Shown piece by piece: positions 33,077 through 42,695 of a stretch of 64,000 bases of DNA. How positions within the stretch are numbered: position 1 is the stretch's first letter; the number at the start of each line of letters is the position of its first letter. The stretch is from Rhizobium gallicum bv. gallicum R602sp (GTDB lineage: Bacteria; Pseudomonadota; Alphaproteobacteria; Rhizobiales; Rhizobiaceae): assembly GCF_000816845.1 (NCBI RefSeq), contig NZ_CP006877.1, positions 2,857,501 through 2,921,500 on the forward strand, written 5' to 3'. A program made the translations under genes and the position numbers. The notes under the pieces are model-generated. The model searched no databases. It saw only the letters and a list, made by a program, of their open reading frames with translations, and was not told the DNA's origin.

Positions 33077-33859
33077 ATGCAAGCATCCGTCGTATCCGCA
33101 AAGGATCTCTGTCTCACCTACCAGACGAATGACGGGCCGGTGCATGCGCTGAGCGATGTCAATCTCGATGTCCGCAAGGGCGATTTCGTTTCCTTCATCG
33201 GTCCATCCGGCTGTGGCAAGACGACATTCCTGCGCGTCATCGCCGATCTGGAGAAAAAGACGTCAGGCGAGATCACCGTCAACGGCATGACGCCGGACGA
33301 CGCCCGCAAGGCGCGCGCCTATGGCTACGTCTTCCAGGCGCCGGCGCTCTATCCTTGGCGGACGATCGAGAAGAACATCGCGCTCCCCCTGGAAATCATG
33401 AGTTATGCCGGCGCCGACCAGAAGAAGCGCATCGCCGAGGCACTGGATCTCGTCAATCTTTCCGGCTTCGAGAAGAAATTTCCGTGGCAGCTTTCCGGCG
33501 GCATGCAGCAGCGTGCCTCGATCGCCCGCGCACTGGCTTTCGACGCCGACCTGCTGTTGATGGATGAACCTTTCGGCGCACTCGACGAAATCGTCCGCGA
33601 CCACCTGAATGAAGAGCTTCTGAAGCTTTGGGCGCGCACCAACAAGACGATTTGCTTCGTCACTCATTCGATCCCGGAAGCCGTCTACCTCTCCACGAAG
33701 ATCGTCGTCATGTCCCCGCGCCCCGGTCGCGTCACCGACGTCATCGACTCCACGCTCCCGGCGCTGCGTCCCCTTGGCATCCGCGAAACCCCGGAATTCC
33801 TGGAAATCGCCCACCGCGTGCGTGAGGGGCTAAGGGCTGGGCATAGCTATGAGGAGTAG
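33077..33859 (+). CDS. NitT/TauT-type ABC transporter ATPase (pyrimidine locus)
   Basis: 260-aa ABC ATPase. Walker A 'GPSGCGKTT' (about 44-52), signature 'LSGGMQQRASIARAL', Walker B 'LLLMDEPFGALDE', and the H-loop in 'FVTHSIPEAVYL'. It belongs to the nitrate/sulfonate/taurine group. It is first of four genes (ATPase, permease, permease, binding protein) directly after pyrimidine catabolic genes, so a pyrimidine, dihydropyrimidine or hydantoin substrate is inferred. The ribosome site before 33077 is weak. Confidence 0.88.
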   Translation: MQASVVSAKDLCLTYQTNDGPVHALSDVNLDVRKGDFVSFIGPSGCGKTTFLRVIADLEKKTSGEITVNGMTPDDARKARAYGYVFQAPALYPWRTIEKNIALPLEIMSYAGADQKKRIAEALDLVNLSGFEKKFPWQLSGGMQQRASIARALAFDADLLLMDEPFGALDEIVRDHLNEELLKLWARTNKTICFVTHSIPEAVYLSTKIVVMSPRPGRVTDVIDSTLPALRPLGIRETPEFLEIAHRVREGLRAGHSYEE

Positions 33860-33871
33860 GAGGGCAGGCCT

Positions 33872-34756
33872 ATGAAACCCGATACCCTCAAGGACAAATT
33901 CGTCCCCGTCGTGACGATCTTGCTGGCGCTCATCGTCGTCTGGTACGTCGCGGCGATTTTCATGAACGCGCCCTTCCAGCGGGACATGGATCAGCGCGGC
34001 AACGTCACCTCCACCACGATGGAATTCGTCGGAAAGACGCTCTCGCAGCCGAAGCCGATCCTGCCGGCGCCGCATCAGGTGGCAAGCAATGTCTTCGAGA
34101 ACACCTTCCTCAGAAAACTCTCCAGCAATCGCAGCCTCGTCTACCACGCCGGCGTGACACTGTCCTCGACGGTTCTTGGCTTTGCGCTCGGAACCCTGCT
34201 CGGCATCGCGATCGCCGTCGGCATCGTCCATATCAAGACGCTCGATCGTAGCCTGATGCCGTGGATCATCGCATCGCAGACGGTGCCGATCCTGGCGATC
34301 GCGCCGATGGTCATCGTGGTGCTCGGCGCCATCAACATCACCGGCCTGATCCCGAAGGCGCTGATCTCGACCTATCTCTCCTTCTTTCCCGTCGCGGTCG
34401 GAATGGTGAAGGGCCTGCGCTCGCCGGAGATCATGCATCTCGACCTGATGCGCACCTATAATGCGACCGCTTTGCAAACCTTCTGGAAGCTGCGCGTGCC
34501 GGCCTCGATCCCTTTCCTGTTCACGTCGATGAAGGTGGCAATTGCCGCGAGCCTCGTCGGCGCAATCGTCGGCGAACTCCCGACAGGCGCGGTCGCCGGC
34601 ATCGGTTCGAAGCTGTTGGCGGGTTCCTATTACAGCCAGACGATCGATATCTGGGCGGCACTCGTGGCAGGCTCCGTGCTGGCGGCCATGCTCGTTGCGA
34701 TCGTCGGCCTCGTGGCGAAGATCGTCGACCGCGCAATGGGAGGCAGGCCGGCATGA
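33872..34756 (+). CDS. ABC transporter permease (pyrimidine locus)
   Basis: 294-aa BPD-type inner-membrane permease with about six TM helices. An extra non-membrane segment of about 60 residues follows the first helix (about 35-90). The EAA-like coupling loop is in 'MRTYNATALQTFWKLRVPAS'. It overlaps the second permease by ATGA, so the two probably form a heterodimer in the membrane and use the ATPase encoded 12 bp upstream. Confidence 0.87.
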   Translation: MKPDTLKDKFVPVVTILLALIVVWYVAAIFMNAPFQRDMDQRGNVTSTTMEFVGKTLSQPKPILPAPHQVASNVFENTFLRKLSSNRSLVYHAGVTLSSTVLGFALGTLLGIAIAVGIVHIKTLDRSLMPWIIASQTVPILAIAPMVIVVLGAINITGLIPKALISTYLSFFPVAVGMVKGLRSPEIMHLDLMRTYNATALQTFWKLRVPASIPFLFTSMKVAIAASLVGAIVGELPTGAVAGIGSKLLAGSYYSQTIDIWAALVAGSVLAAMLVAIVGLVAKIVDRAMGGRPA

Positions 34757-35880
34757 AGAAGCTGAATATCTCCTGGCAGGCCTTCGTCGCTCTTTTTCTC
34801 TGCGCCGCGGCGCTGCTCTCGCTGCCGCTCCTTAGCGAAGCCGCCCCCCGCCCGTTCAGCGATGAAACGGTGACACTCGTCATCGTCATCGTCGCGGCAT
34901 CCGCCCTCATTTCGGTAGCGCCTCTGCCGCGGCTCTATTCTGCGACCGTTCTTTTGATCGGCACTCATGTAGCCGCCTGGATGCTGCTTTCTGGCATTTC
35001 CGGCAATGAAGGCATGGCGACGAGGTCCTTTTTCTTGCTGATCGCCGCCTGCTGGCTGCTTGCCTGGCGCTGCGTCACCGTGCTTTGCGAGATCAAGCCT
35101 GCCTCGAATTTCGAAAGCTCGCTCCTGCGCCTGCTGATCCCTGCAATCTTCGGCGCCTGGATCCTGGTCGTTTGGGAAACGGCGACCCGTGGGGCGGGCA
35201 TTCCCTTCGTGCTCCTACCGCCGCCAAGCGCTATTGGCGCACGTATCGCCGGGTCGCTGCAGATCCTCGGCGAAGACGTTAGGCAGACGATCTTCAAGGC
35301 CGTGTTGATCGGCTACGCCGTTGGCTGTGCCAGTGGCTTTATCGTCGCGATCCTGGCCGATCGCGTGGCGTTCCTGCGCCGCGGCCTGCTGCCGATCGGC
35401 AATATGGTCTCGGCGCTGCCGATCATCGGCGTTGCGCCGATCATGGTCATGTGGTTCGGCTTCGACTGGCCGTCGAAGGCCGCCGTCGTCATCATCATGA
35501 CCTTCTTCCCGATGCTGGTGAACACCGTCGCGGGCCTGGCCGCGTCCGGCAGCATGGAGCGCGACTTGATGCGCACCTATGCCTCGAACTACTGGCAGAC
35601 GCTGCTGAAGCTCCGGCTTCCGGCGGCCATGCCCTTCGTTTTCAATGCGCTGAAGATCAACTCGACGCTGGCGCTGATTGGTGCCATCGTTGCGGAATTC
35701 TTCGGAACACCGATCGTCGGAATGGGCTTCCGCATCTCCACCGAGATCGGGCGCATGAATGTCGACATGGTCTGGGCCGAAATCGCCGTTGCGGCGCTGG
35801 CAGGCTCGATTTTCTATGGAGCCGTCGCCCTCGCCGAAAGGGCGGTGACTTTCTGGCATCCGTCTATCCGTGGTGGCTAG
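34753..35880 (+). CDS. ABC transporter permease, long N-terminus (pyrimidine locus)
   Basis: 375-aa permease. The N-terminal 130 residues add about four hydrophobic segments not found in ordinary NitT/TauT permeases. The BPD core follows, with the coupling loop in 'MRTYASNYWQTLLKLRLPAA', nearly the same as in its partner. It pairs with the permease upstream. The substrate is inferred from the neighbouring pyrimidine genes. Confidence 0.87.
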   Translation: MKKLNISWQAFVALFLCAAALLSLPLLSEAAPRPFSDETVTLVIVIVAASALISVAPLPRLYSATVLLIGTHVAAWMLLSGISGNEGMATRSFFLLIAACWLLAWRCVTVLCEIKPASNFESSLLRLLIPAIFGAWILVVWETATRGAGIPFVLLPPPSAIGARIAGSLQILGEDVRQTIFKAVLIGYAVGCASGFIVAILADRVAFLRRGLLPIGNMVSALPIIGVAPIMVMWFGFDWPSKAAVVIIMTFFPMLVNTVAGLAASGSMERDLMRTYASNYWQTLLKLRLPAAMPFVFNALKINSTLALIGAIVAEFFGTPIVGMGFRISTEIGRMNVDMVWAEIAVAALAGSIFYGAVALAERAVTFWHPSIRGG

Positions 35881-35934
35881 ACGTCGCTTTATTCTCGCAA
35901 ATGGGATTGGGCATAACTTCAGAGGGAAAAGAAA

Positions 35935-36906
35935 ATGAAAAAACTGATGGTTGCAATGATGGCAAGCGCAATGTCGCTCGCGGCTGCCCATGCAATGGCC
36001 GCCGACAAGGTGACGCTGCAGCTGAAATGGGTCACGCAGAGCCAGTTCGCCGGCTATTACGTCGCCAAGGAGAAAGGCTATTACGAGGAAGAAGGCCTCG
36101 ACGTCGACATCAAGCCGGGCGGTCCGGACATCGCACCCGAACAGGTCATTGCCGGCGGCGGCGCCGATGTGATCGTCGACTGGATGGGTGGCGCGCTGGT
36201 TGCCCGCGAAAAGGGCGTGCCGCTCGTCAACATCGCCCAGCCCTTCCAGAAGTCGGGTATGGAGTTGATCTGCCGCAAGGACGGTCCGATCAAGTCCGAA
36301 GCCGACTTCAAGGGCCGCACCCTTGGCGTCTGGTTCTTCGGCAACGAATATCCGTTCTTCGCCTGGATGAACAAGCTCGGCCTCAAGACCGACGGCGGCG
36401 CGGATGGCGTGACCGTCCTGAAGCAGAGCTTCGACGTGCAGCCGCTCCTGCAGAAGCAGGCGGATTGCATCTCGGTCATGACCTACAATGAATACTGGCA
36501 GGCGATCGATGCGGGCTTCAAGCCGGAAGAGCTGATCGTCTTCAACTATACGGAAATGGGCAACGACCTTCTCGAAGACGGTCTCTACGCAATGGAAGAC
36601 AAGCTCAAGGACCCGGCCTTCAAGGAAAAGATGGTCAAGTTCGTCAAGGCTTCGATGAAGGGCTGGAAATACTCGACCGAAAACCCGGATGAAGCAGCCG
36701 AGATCGTCGTCGATGCCGGCGGCCAGGACGAGAACCACCAGAAGCGCATGATGGGCGAAGTCGCCAAGCTGATCGGCGACGGCACCGGCAAGCTCGACCC
36801 GGCGCTCTACGATCGCACGGCCAAGGCTCTTCTCGACCAGAAGATCATCAACAAGGAGCCGGCCGGCGCCTGGACGCACGAGATCACGGACGCGGCTGCG
36901 AAGTAA
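35935..36906 (+). CDS. NMT1/ThiY-like ABC substrate-binding protein (pyrimidine locus)
   Basis: 323-aa periplasmic binding protein. Signal peptide about 1-23 ('AAAHAMAADKVTLQLKW' shows the Ala-x-Ala cut). The mature protein is NMT1/ThiY-like: 'QSQFAGYYVAKEKGYYEEEG' and 'GRTLGVWFFGNEYPFF'. ThiY homologues bind a formyl-pyrimidine thiamine precursor, which fits a pyrimidine-type ligand here; the catabolic genes upstream point to uracil-related compounds. A terminator follows. Confidence 0.86.
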   Translation: MKKLMVAMMASAMSLAAAHAMAADKVTLQLKWVTQSQFAGYYVAKEKGYYEEEGLDVDIKPGGPDIAPEQVIAGGGADVIVDWMGGALVAREKGVPLVNIAQPFQKSGMELICRKDGPIKSEADFKGRTLGVWFFGNEYPFFAWMNKLGLKTDGGADGVTVLKQSFDVQPLLQKQADCISVMTYNEYWQAIDAGFKPEELIVFNYTEMGNDLLEDGLYAMEDKLKDPAFKEKMVKFVKASMKGWKYSTENPDEAAEIVVDAGGQDENHQKRMMGEVAKLIGDGTGKLDPALYDRTAKALLDQKIINKEPAGAWTHEITDAAAK

Positions 36907-36927
36907 TTCCAGCCAATCCCAAAACGG

Positions 36928-36964
36928 AAACGCGCGGCGATACCCGCGCGTTTTCGGTTTTTTT
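36928..36964 (+). terminator. Rho-independent terminator after the pyrimidine transporter
   Basis: AAACGCGCGG (36928-36937) pairs with CCGCGCGTTT (36944-36953) and is followed by a run of seven T at 36958-36964. Confidence 0.75.
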
Positions 36965-37322
36965 AACGTCGCTTCAAAAAAGATCGGGGACGATGTCGCA
37001 TCGGCAGGCTTTCGCACGTCATTAAGAATATACGGCTGCGATCAATCATCGGAATGACCACATAACCATCCGGTGATTGATCTGGACGTAAACGGCAATT
37101 AGTATGTTCGGATAGGGGAATTATTTTCTGCCGGCCTTGCGCATCGAGCAAATCGATACCAAGTACAAGCCGGATTTGCCGGAGGAGTGACTTCTCTGTA
37201 ATAGAGACGGCAAATAATGCGGGAATGCCTCTGAGAACACAGAGACGAAATGGCCCTGTTCGCGAGCTGAGGGACAACGCGCGATTTTGGCTGATTATGT
37301 CATATAATTTGGATCACGACGC
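36965..37322. other. Intergenic region before RND operon
   Basis: About 360 bp, somewhat lower in GC than its surroundings. A 104-codon minus-strand frame crosses it (36963-37277) but overlaps the terminator, has no clear ribosome site and no family I recognise. The 3' end should carry the RND promoter; no specific motif was identified. Confidence 0.45.
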
Positions 37323-38510
37323 ATGGCACGCACGCTGACTATACTACGCGCCTCCACCCTTTTGATCGCCGCGCTCGCGCTAACTCCCGCTTTCGCGCAG
37401 GAAACCGCAACCACGAAACCGCAGCAGAACCTGCCGGCGATCGTCGTGACCACCGCCAAAGTTCGCACGCTCGTCGACCGTGTCGTTGCGACCGGCACTG
37501 TGAAGCCGGTCGAGGAGGTCTATATCCAGCCGCAGGTCGAGGGCCTTTCGATCCGCGCGTTGAATGCCGATGTCGGCGACAAGGTTGCAGCAGACAGCAC
37601 GCTTGCGACGCTGAACGACGACGCGCTGCTCTTGCAAAAGAGCCAGATGGTGGCAACCAAGGCGAAGGGCGAAGCAACGCTCGCGCAGTTGCGGGCACAA
37701 CTGGTCGAAGCAGAGGCGAATGCCGAGCAGGCCCGCCAGCAGCAGGCCCGCGCGCAGGAAATGGGCAAGAAGGGCACGGTGTCCACTGCGACGGTGGAAC
37801 AAGCAGATGCCGCTGCCGCTTCTGCCAATGCCCGTGTGAACTCCGCCGAGCAGGCGATCGAAGTTGCCCAGGCGGACCTCAAGGTCGTCGACAGCCAGAT
37901 CGCCGACACGGATTTGAGGCTTGCCCGCACCGATGTAAGGACGCCAGTCGCAGGCACGGTTTCGGCAAAGAACGCCAAGGTTGGCGCGATCGCCCTGGGT
38001 TCGGGCGAACCACTCTTCACCATCATCCGTGACGACGATATCGAACTGGTCGCCGAAGTCGGCGAGAGCGATATCATCAAGATCGAGCCGGGCCAGAAGG
38101 CGACGATCTCGCTTGCCGGCAGCCGCGACAAGCTAACGGGTTCGGTGCGCCTCGTTTCGCCGACGGTCGACCCGACGACGCGCCTCGGCTTCGTTCACAT
38201 CCTGATCGATGATGACAGCAAGGCGCGTTCGGGCATGTACGGCAGCGCCGAAATCATCATGAAGACGGCCGAGAACGTGGCTTTGCCGCTTTCGGCTGTC
38301 CTGACGAGCAGTGAAGGCTCGTCCGCCCGCAAGGTCGAAGACGGAGTTGTGAAATTCGCCGAAGTGGAAACCGGTATCCAGGACGGCGCCTATATTGAGA
38401 TTGTGAAGGGCCTGAAGGACGGCGAGGAAGTCGTTGCCAAGGCCGGTGCTTATGTCCGCGACGGCGACCGCATTACGCCTGTTCGCGAACAGCCCGCTGC
38501 TTCCAACTGA
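37323..38510 (+). CDS. RND efflux periplasmic adaptor (membrane fusion protein)
   Basis: 395-aa HlyD/AcrA-family adaptor. An N-terminal signal or anchor (about 1-25) is followed by a lipoyl half-motif ('VEEVYIQPQVEGLSIRALNA'), a coiled-coil hairpin (about 100-185, 'ANAEQARQQQARAQEMG'), then the second lipoyl half ('DVRTPVAGTVSAKNAKVGAI') and a beta-barrel. It bridges the RND pump and an outer-membrane factor; no TolC gene is present here. The pump gene follows 11 bp later. Confidence 0.9.
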   Translation: MARTLTILRASTLLIAALALTPAFAQETATTKPQQNLPAIVVTTAKVRTLVDRVVATGTVKPVEEVYIQPQVEGLSIRALNADVGDKVAADSTLATLNDDALLLQKSQMVATKAKGEATLAQLRAQLVEAEANAEQARQQQARAQEMGKKGTVSTATVEQADAAAASANARVNSAEQAIEVAQADLKVVDSQIADTDLRLARTDVRTPVAGTVSAKNAKVGAIALGSGEPLFTIIRDDDIELVAEVGESDIIKIEPGQKATISLAGSRDKLTGSVRLVSPTVDPTTRLGFVHILIDDDSKARSGMYGSAEIIMKTAENVALPLSAVLTSSEGSSARKVEDGVVKFAEVETGIQDGAYIEIVKGLKDGEEVVAKAGAYVRDGDRITPVREQPAASN

Positions 38511-38521
38511 GAGACGGCCCG

Positions 38522-41500
38522 ATGAACTTTTCAGCCTGGTCCATCCGAAATCCCGTAGCGCCGCTGCTGCTTTTCGCGCTGTTGCTTTTTGTCGGCATTC
38601 AGTCCTTCAACAAGCTGCCGATCACGCGCTTCCCGAACATCGACGTGCCGCTCGTTTCGATTACCGTGACGCAGAGCGGCGCTTCGCCTGCCGAGCTCGA
38701 GATGCAGGTGACCAAGGAGATCGAAGACGCCGTCGCCTCCATCAACGGCATCGACGAAATCCAGTCCACGGTCACCGACGGTCAGTCGCAAACCAACGTG
38801 ATGTTCCGCATGGAAGTGCCGACGGAGCAGGCGGTCCAGGACACCAAAGACGCGATCGACCGCATCCGCAGCGATCTTCCGGCCAATGTCGAGGAACCGA
38901 TCGTCGCCAAGGTCGATGTCGAAGGCCAGGCGATCCAGACCTTTGCCGTCTCCTCGCCGGACATGACGCTCGAAGAACTCTCCTGGTTCGTCGACGATAC
39001 GATCAAGCGCGCCCTCCAAGGTCAGGCCGGCATCGGCCGCGTGGACCGCTATGGCGGTGCCGAACGCGAGGTCCGCATCGAGCTCAACCCCGACAAGCTG
39101 AACGCCTACGGCATCACTGCCGCCAGCGTGAACAAGCAGCTGCACGGAACCAACGTCGACCTCGGCTCCGGACGCGGCCAGGTGGCCGGCAGCGAGCAGG
39201 CGATCCGCGTTCTCGGCGACGCCCGCAACGTGGCGGAACTCGCCAATACGACGATCGCCCTGCCGAACGGCCGTTTCGTCAAGCTCGACGAACTCGGCGC
39301 CATCAAAGACACCTATCAGGAACCGAAATCCTTCTCGCGTTTCGACGACACGCCCGTCGTTACCTTCGGCGTCTTCCGCTCCAAGGGCGCCAGCGAAGTC
39401 AGCGTGGCCGAAACGGTGGCGCAAAGCCTCGAAAAGGTGCGTGCGGAAAATCCAAATGTCGGCATCGAGCTGATCAACGACTCCGTCTACTTCACCTACG
39501 GCAACTATGAAGCCGCCCTCCACACCTTGATGGAGGGCTCGCTGCTGGCGGTCGTCGTCGTGTTCCTGTTCCTGCGGAACTGGCGCGCAACGCTGATTTC
39601 AGCGATCGCCCTCCCCCTGTCTGCGATCCCGACCTTCTGGATCATGGACCTGATGGGCTTCTCGCTGAACCTCGTCAGCTTCCTCGCGCTGACGCTCGCG
39701 ACAGGTATCCTCGTCGACGATGCGATCGTGGAAATCGAAAACATCGCCCGGCACATCAAGATGGGCAAAACCCCCTATCGGGCGGCGATCGAAGCGGCGG
39801 ACGAAATCGGTCTTGCCGTCATCGCCACGACGTTTACGATCATTGCCGTCTTCGTACCGGTCTCGTTCATGCCGGGCATTCCCGGCCAGTACTTCATCCA
39901 GTTCGGCCTGACGGTCGCCTTTTCGGTGTTCTTCTCGCTCGTCGTGGCGCGTCTCATCACTCCGATGATGGCCGCCTACCTGATGCGCGCGGAAGATGGC
40001 CAGGACGACCATCATGACAATGACGGCCTCTTCTTCCGCGGCTATACGCGTCTCGTGCGCGCCACGACCGCCCGCTGGTGGACGCGCTATGCGACGCTAT
40101 TTGCGGCGATCGCCTTCCTGATCGGTTCGGTAGCACTGCTTGCCCAGGTTCCCGGCAGCTTCCTACCGCCGGAAGATGCGTCCCGCATCGTGCTTTCTGT
40201 CGAGCTGCCGCCGAACGCGACGCTCGAAGACACCGAACAGACGTCCAACGCGATCTACAACAAAGTCAAGGACATCAACGGCGTCGAAAGCGTCTTCGTT
40301 CTCGGCGGCGCATCCCCCAAGGGCGACCTTGAACTGCGCCGTGCAACGATCACGCTTTCGCTCTTCAAGCTGGACCACTCGCTGGTGAAGAGGGTTATCA
40401 ACGATGTCTTTGGCTCCATCCCGGTCATCGGCCCGCATCTGCCGAAGGTCGAGGTCCATGGCCGCGAACGTCCACAATGGGATATCGAAAAAGAAGTCTT
40501 CGCCAGGGTGAAGGATATTCCCGACGTTCGAATCTTGAAGCTCAACGACCGCGGCGAGCGTGACCTGTCGTTCAACTTCCTCTCCAAGAACGAGAAGGAC
40601 CTGAACGACGCCGTCGGCCTTCTGGAATCGAAGCTGCGTGCAGAACCGCTGCTGGCAAACGTCAGTGCCGAAGGCGCCCTGCCGCGTCCGGAACTGCAGG
40701 TTCGTCCGCGCAAGGACCAGGCGGCTCGCCTCGGTATCACGCCGGAGCAGATCTCCGATACGATTCGTGTCGCCACGATCGGCGACGTCGATGCGGCGCT
40801 TGCCAAGATCAACCTCGACGACCGCCAGATCCCGATCCGCGTTCAGACCGCAATCGATATGCGGCGCGATCTTGCGGCCATCCGTGCGCTGAAGATCCAG
40901 ACGGCGAGCGGCGCGATCGTGCCGCTCTCGACCGTAGCTGACATCGACTATGCGGAAGGCGCAAGCTCGATCAAGCGCAACAACCGCAATCGCGTCGTCG
41001 CGATTGGTTCCGACCTGCCACAGGGCGTAGCTCTCGATACGGCATCGGCTCGCTTCCTGCAGATCGTCAAGGACACCCATATCCCCTCGACCGTGCAGCT
41101 TGTCGAAAGCGGCGACACGAAGGTCCAGAAGGAAATGCAGCAGAGCTTCGTCAACGCGATGCTGATGGGCCTGATGCTGGTTCTGGCCGTCCTGATCCTG
41201 CTGTTCAAGGATGTGATCCAGCCGTTCACCATCCTGTTCTCGCTGCCCCTGGCAATCGGCGGTGTGGCGGTTGCTCTGATCATCACCAACAATCCGCTCT
41301 CGATGCCCGTTCTGATCGGCAACCTCATGCTGATGGGCATCGTGACGAAGAACGCCATCCTGCTCGTCGACTTCGCAATCGAGATGCGCCGTCACGGCAT
41401 GACACGCGTCGAAGCTATGGTGGAAGCCGGCCGCAAACGCGCCCAGCCGATCATCATGACCTCGATCGCCATGTCGGCCGGCATGCTGCCTTCGGCACTC

Positions 41501-41827
41501 GGCGTCGGCGAAGGCGGTTCGTTCCGTGCGCCGATGGCGATCGCCGTGATCGGCGGCATCATCGTCTCGACGGTGCTTTCACTCGTCGTCGTGCCGTCCT
41601 TCTTCCTGATCATGGACGACCTCTCGCTCCTGCTCGGGTGGCTCTTCGGCCGCCTTGTCGGCAAGAAGGATCAGGAGGAACTGGCGATGTCCCGAGAGGA
41701 ACTGACGGGAGCTGTCGGCGCTCTCAGCGAACGGGTGGAGGCGATCGAGAACCCGGAACGCAAGCGCAAGAGCGCCAATGCCAACGACAAGAACGTGCTC
41801 CGCCTGCCGCCTTTCGCAGCGGAGTAA
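38522..41827 (+). CDS. RND efflux pump inner-membrane transporter (HAE1-like)
   Basis: 1101-aa RND transporter with twelve TM helices and two large periplasmic loops. The proton-relay pair Asp399-Asp400 is in 'GILVDDAIVEIENIAR' (TM4), with Lys943 in 'VTKNAILLVDF' (TM10). It exports amphiphilic compounds using the proton gradient with the adaptor upstream. A C-terminal tail of about 60 residues after the last TM ('LSERVEAIENPERKRK') is longer than in AcrB and predicted helical. No local regulator is adjacent. A terminator follows. Confidence 0.92.
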   Translation: MNFSAWSIRNPVAPLLLFALLLFVGIQSFNKLPITRFPNIDVPLVSITVTQSGASPAELEMQVTKEIEDAVASINGIDEIQSTVTDGQSQTNVMFRMEVPTEQAVQDTKDAIDRIRSDLPANVEEPIVAKVDVEGQAIQTFAVSSPDMTLEELSWFVDDTIKRALQGQAGIGRVDRYGGAEREVRIELNPDKLNAYGITAASVNKQLHGTNVDLGSGRGQVAGSEQAIRVLGDARNVAELANTTIALPNGRFVKLDELGAIKDTYQEPKSFSRFDDTPVVTFGVFRSKGASEVSVAETVAQSLEKVRAENPNVGIELINDSVYFTYGNYEAALHTLMEGSLLAVVVVFLFLRNWRATLISAIALPLSAIPTFWIMDLMGFSLNLVSFLALTLATGILVDDAIVEIENIARHIKMGKTPYRAAIEAADEIGLAVIATTFTIIAVFVPVSFMPGIPGQYFIQFGLTVAFSVFFSLVVARLITPMMAAYLMRAEDGQDDHHDNDGLFFRGYTRLVRATTARWWTRYATLFAAIAFLIGSVALLAQVPGSFLPPEDASRIVLSVELPPNATLEDTEQTSNAIYNKVKDINGVESVFVLGGASPKGDLELRRATITLSLFKLDHSLVKRVINDVFGSIPVIGPHLPKVEVHGRERPQWDIEKEVFARVKDIPDVRILKLNDRGERDLSFNFLSKNEKDLNDAVGLLESKLRAEPLLANVSAEGALPRPELQVRPRKDQAARLGITPEQISDTIRVATIGDVDAALAKINLDDRQIPIRVQTAIDMRRDLAAIRALKIQTASGAIVPLSTVADIDYAEGASSIKRNNRNRVVAIGSDLPQGVALDTASARFLQIVKDTHIPSTVQLVESGDTKVQKEMQQSFVNAMLMGLMLVLAVLILLFKDVIQPFTILFSLPLAIGGVAVALIITNNPLSMPVLIGNLMLMGIVTKNAILLVDFAIEMRRHGMTRVEAMVEAGRKRAQPIIMTSIAMSAGMLPSALGVGEGGSFRAPMAIAVIGGIIVSTVLSLVVVPSFFLIMDDLSLLLGWLFGRLVGKKDQEELAMSREELTGAVGALSERVEAIENPERKRKSANANDKNVLRLPPFAAE

Positions 41828-41845
41828 GCTTGCACTGAACAATGA

Positions 41846-41868
41846 AAGGCCGGGGCGAACCCGGCCTT
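41846..41868 (+). terminator. Terminator after the RND pump
   Basis: AAGGCCGGG (41846-41854) pairs with CCCGGCCTT (41860-41868), loop of 5 nt; only a short T tail follows. Confidence 0.6.
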
Positions 41869-41999
41869 ATGTGGAATTGGAATCGCGAAAACTGTTTGCA
41901 GCGACCGTTATGAGCGCCTTTCCTATCAAAGGTATTTTTTTAACAGCGAATCTTTCAGATTTCGATTGTCTCACAGAACCTGGGGCCGTTTCGGCAGGA

Positions 42000-42660
42000 T
42001 AACAGAACGGCCGCGGAGCATTGCGATTGCGCGCGCCGTCCATATCGCCGCCGTCATCGCCCTTGCATTTTTTCCGGCCGAACGCGGCAGCTTTCGCCGT
42101 TGGAAGAGAGCATTGCCGTCGAGCTTTTGACATCTCCACCGTTCGATGTGGAAGCGAAGCCGCCTGTTGCCGAAGCACGTAGCTCACCGCCCATTGCCTC
42201 TCAACCCGAGCCGCCCGCAAAGGAAGCAGCCCGGCGCCTAGGATACCACACCGGATTGAGGAACCACGCTTCGGCCAAAACAGCCCCTTCCCGCAGCGAT
42301 CTTGGCCGACCCGCGAAGCAAACGGGCAAGCGAGGGCACGCGGCGGCTCGCAACCGGCGAACGCATTGTCAGCGCTGCAATGTCCAACCAATGGAACAGT
42401 CCATAGATGGAAGACCCAATTCACGCCGGATGTCCTGGTCGCTTATGCTACGGCGGATACCTTTCGGCCTGATCCTTCAAGCCGATGGCGGCGCGTTTCG
42501 AAGCAACCGCCATTGGTACAATATCGAATTCAAATGCGGCCGCGCCGGATATCGAGACGATCGTCGCATTCGAATTTTCAATTGGCGAAGAAATTCCTGA
42601 AAGCGAGTGGGAAACGCATTTCCTGCCCACGGACGACGAGGCTGACGAACGCTGTCGCCA
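42000..42660 (+). pseudogene. Decayed DUF930-domain protein gene
   Basis: Recognisable pieces of one DUF930 protein occur in order but in changing frames. They are a TM anchor 'RAVHIAAVIALAFF' (frame of 42021), 'EESIAVELLTSPP' plus a Pro-rich linker (frame of 42100), 'AAILADPRSKRASEGTRRL' (frame of 42266), 'QRCNVQPMEQ' (frame of 42370), 'HRWKTQFTPDVLVAYATAD' (near 42400), 'ADGGAFRSNRHWYNIEFKC' (near 42480), and 'VAFEFSIGEEIPESEWETHF' (near 42570). At least six frame changes are needed, so no intact product is possible. The family is a rhizobial membrane-anchored protein of unknown function. Confidence 0.8.
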
Positions 42661-42695
42661 ATGTGGAGATACAGGAACCGGGGACGCGTCCGTTC

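Noticed and set aside
35215..37017. 600-codon minus-strand frame across the permease and binding-protein genes
   Set aside because: Antisense shadow; the plus-strand genes have full family signatures.
36963..37277. 104-codon minus-strand open frame between the pyrimidine transporter and RND genes
   Set aside because: It overlaps a strong terminator, has no clear ribosome site or recognised family. It could still be a small gene, but evidence is too thin.
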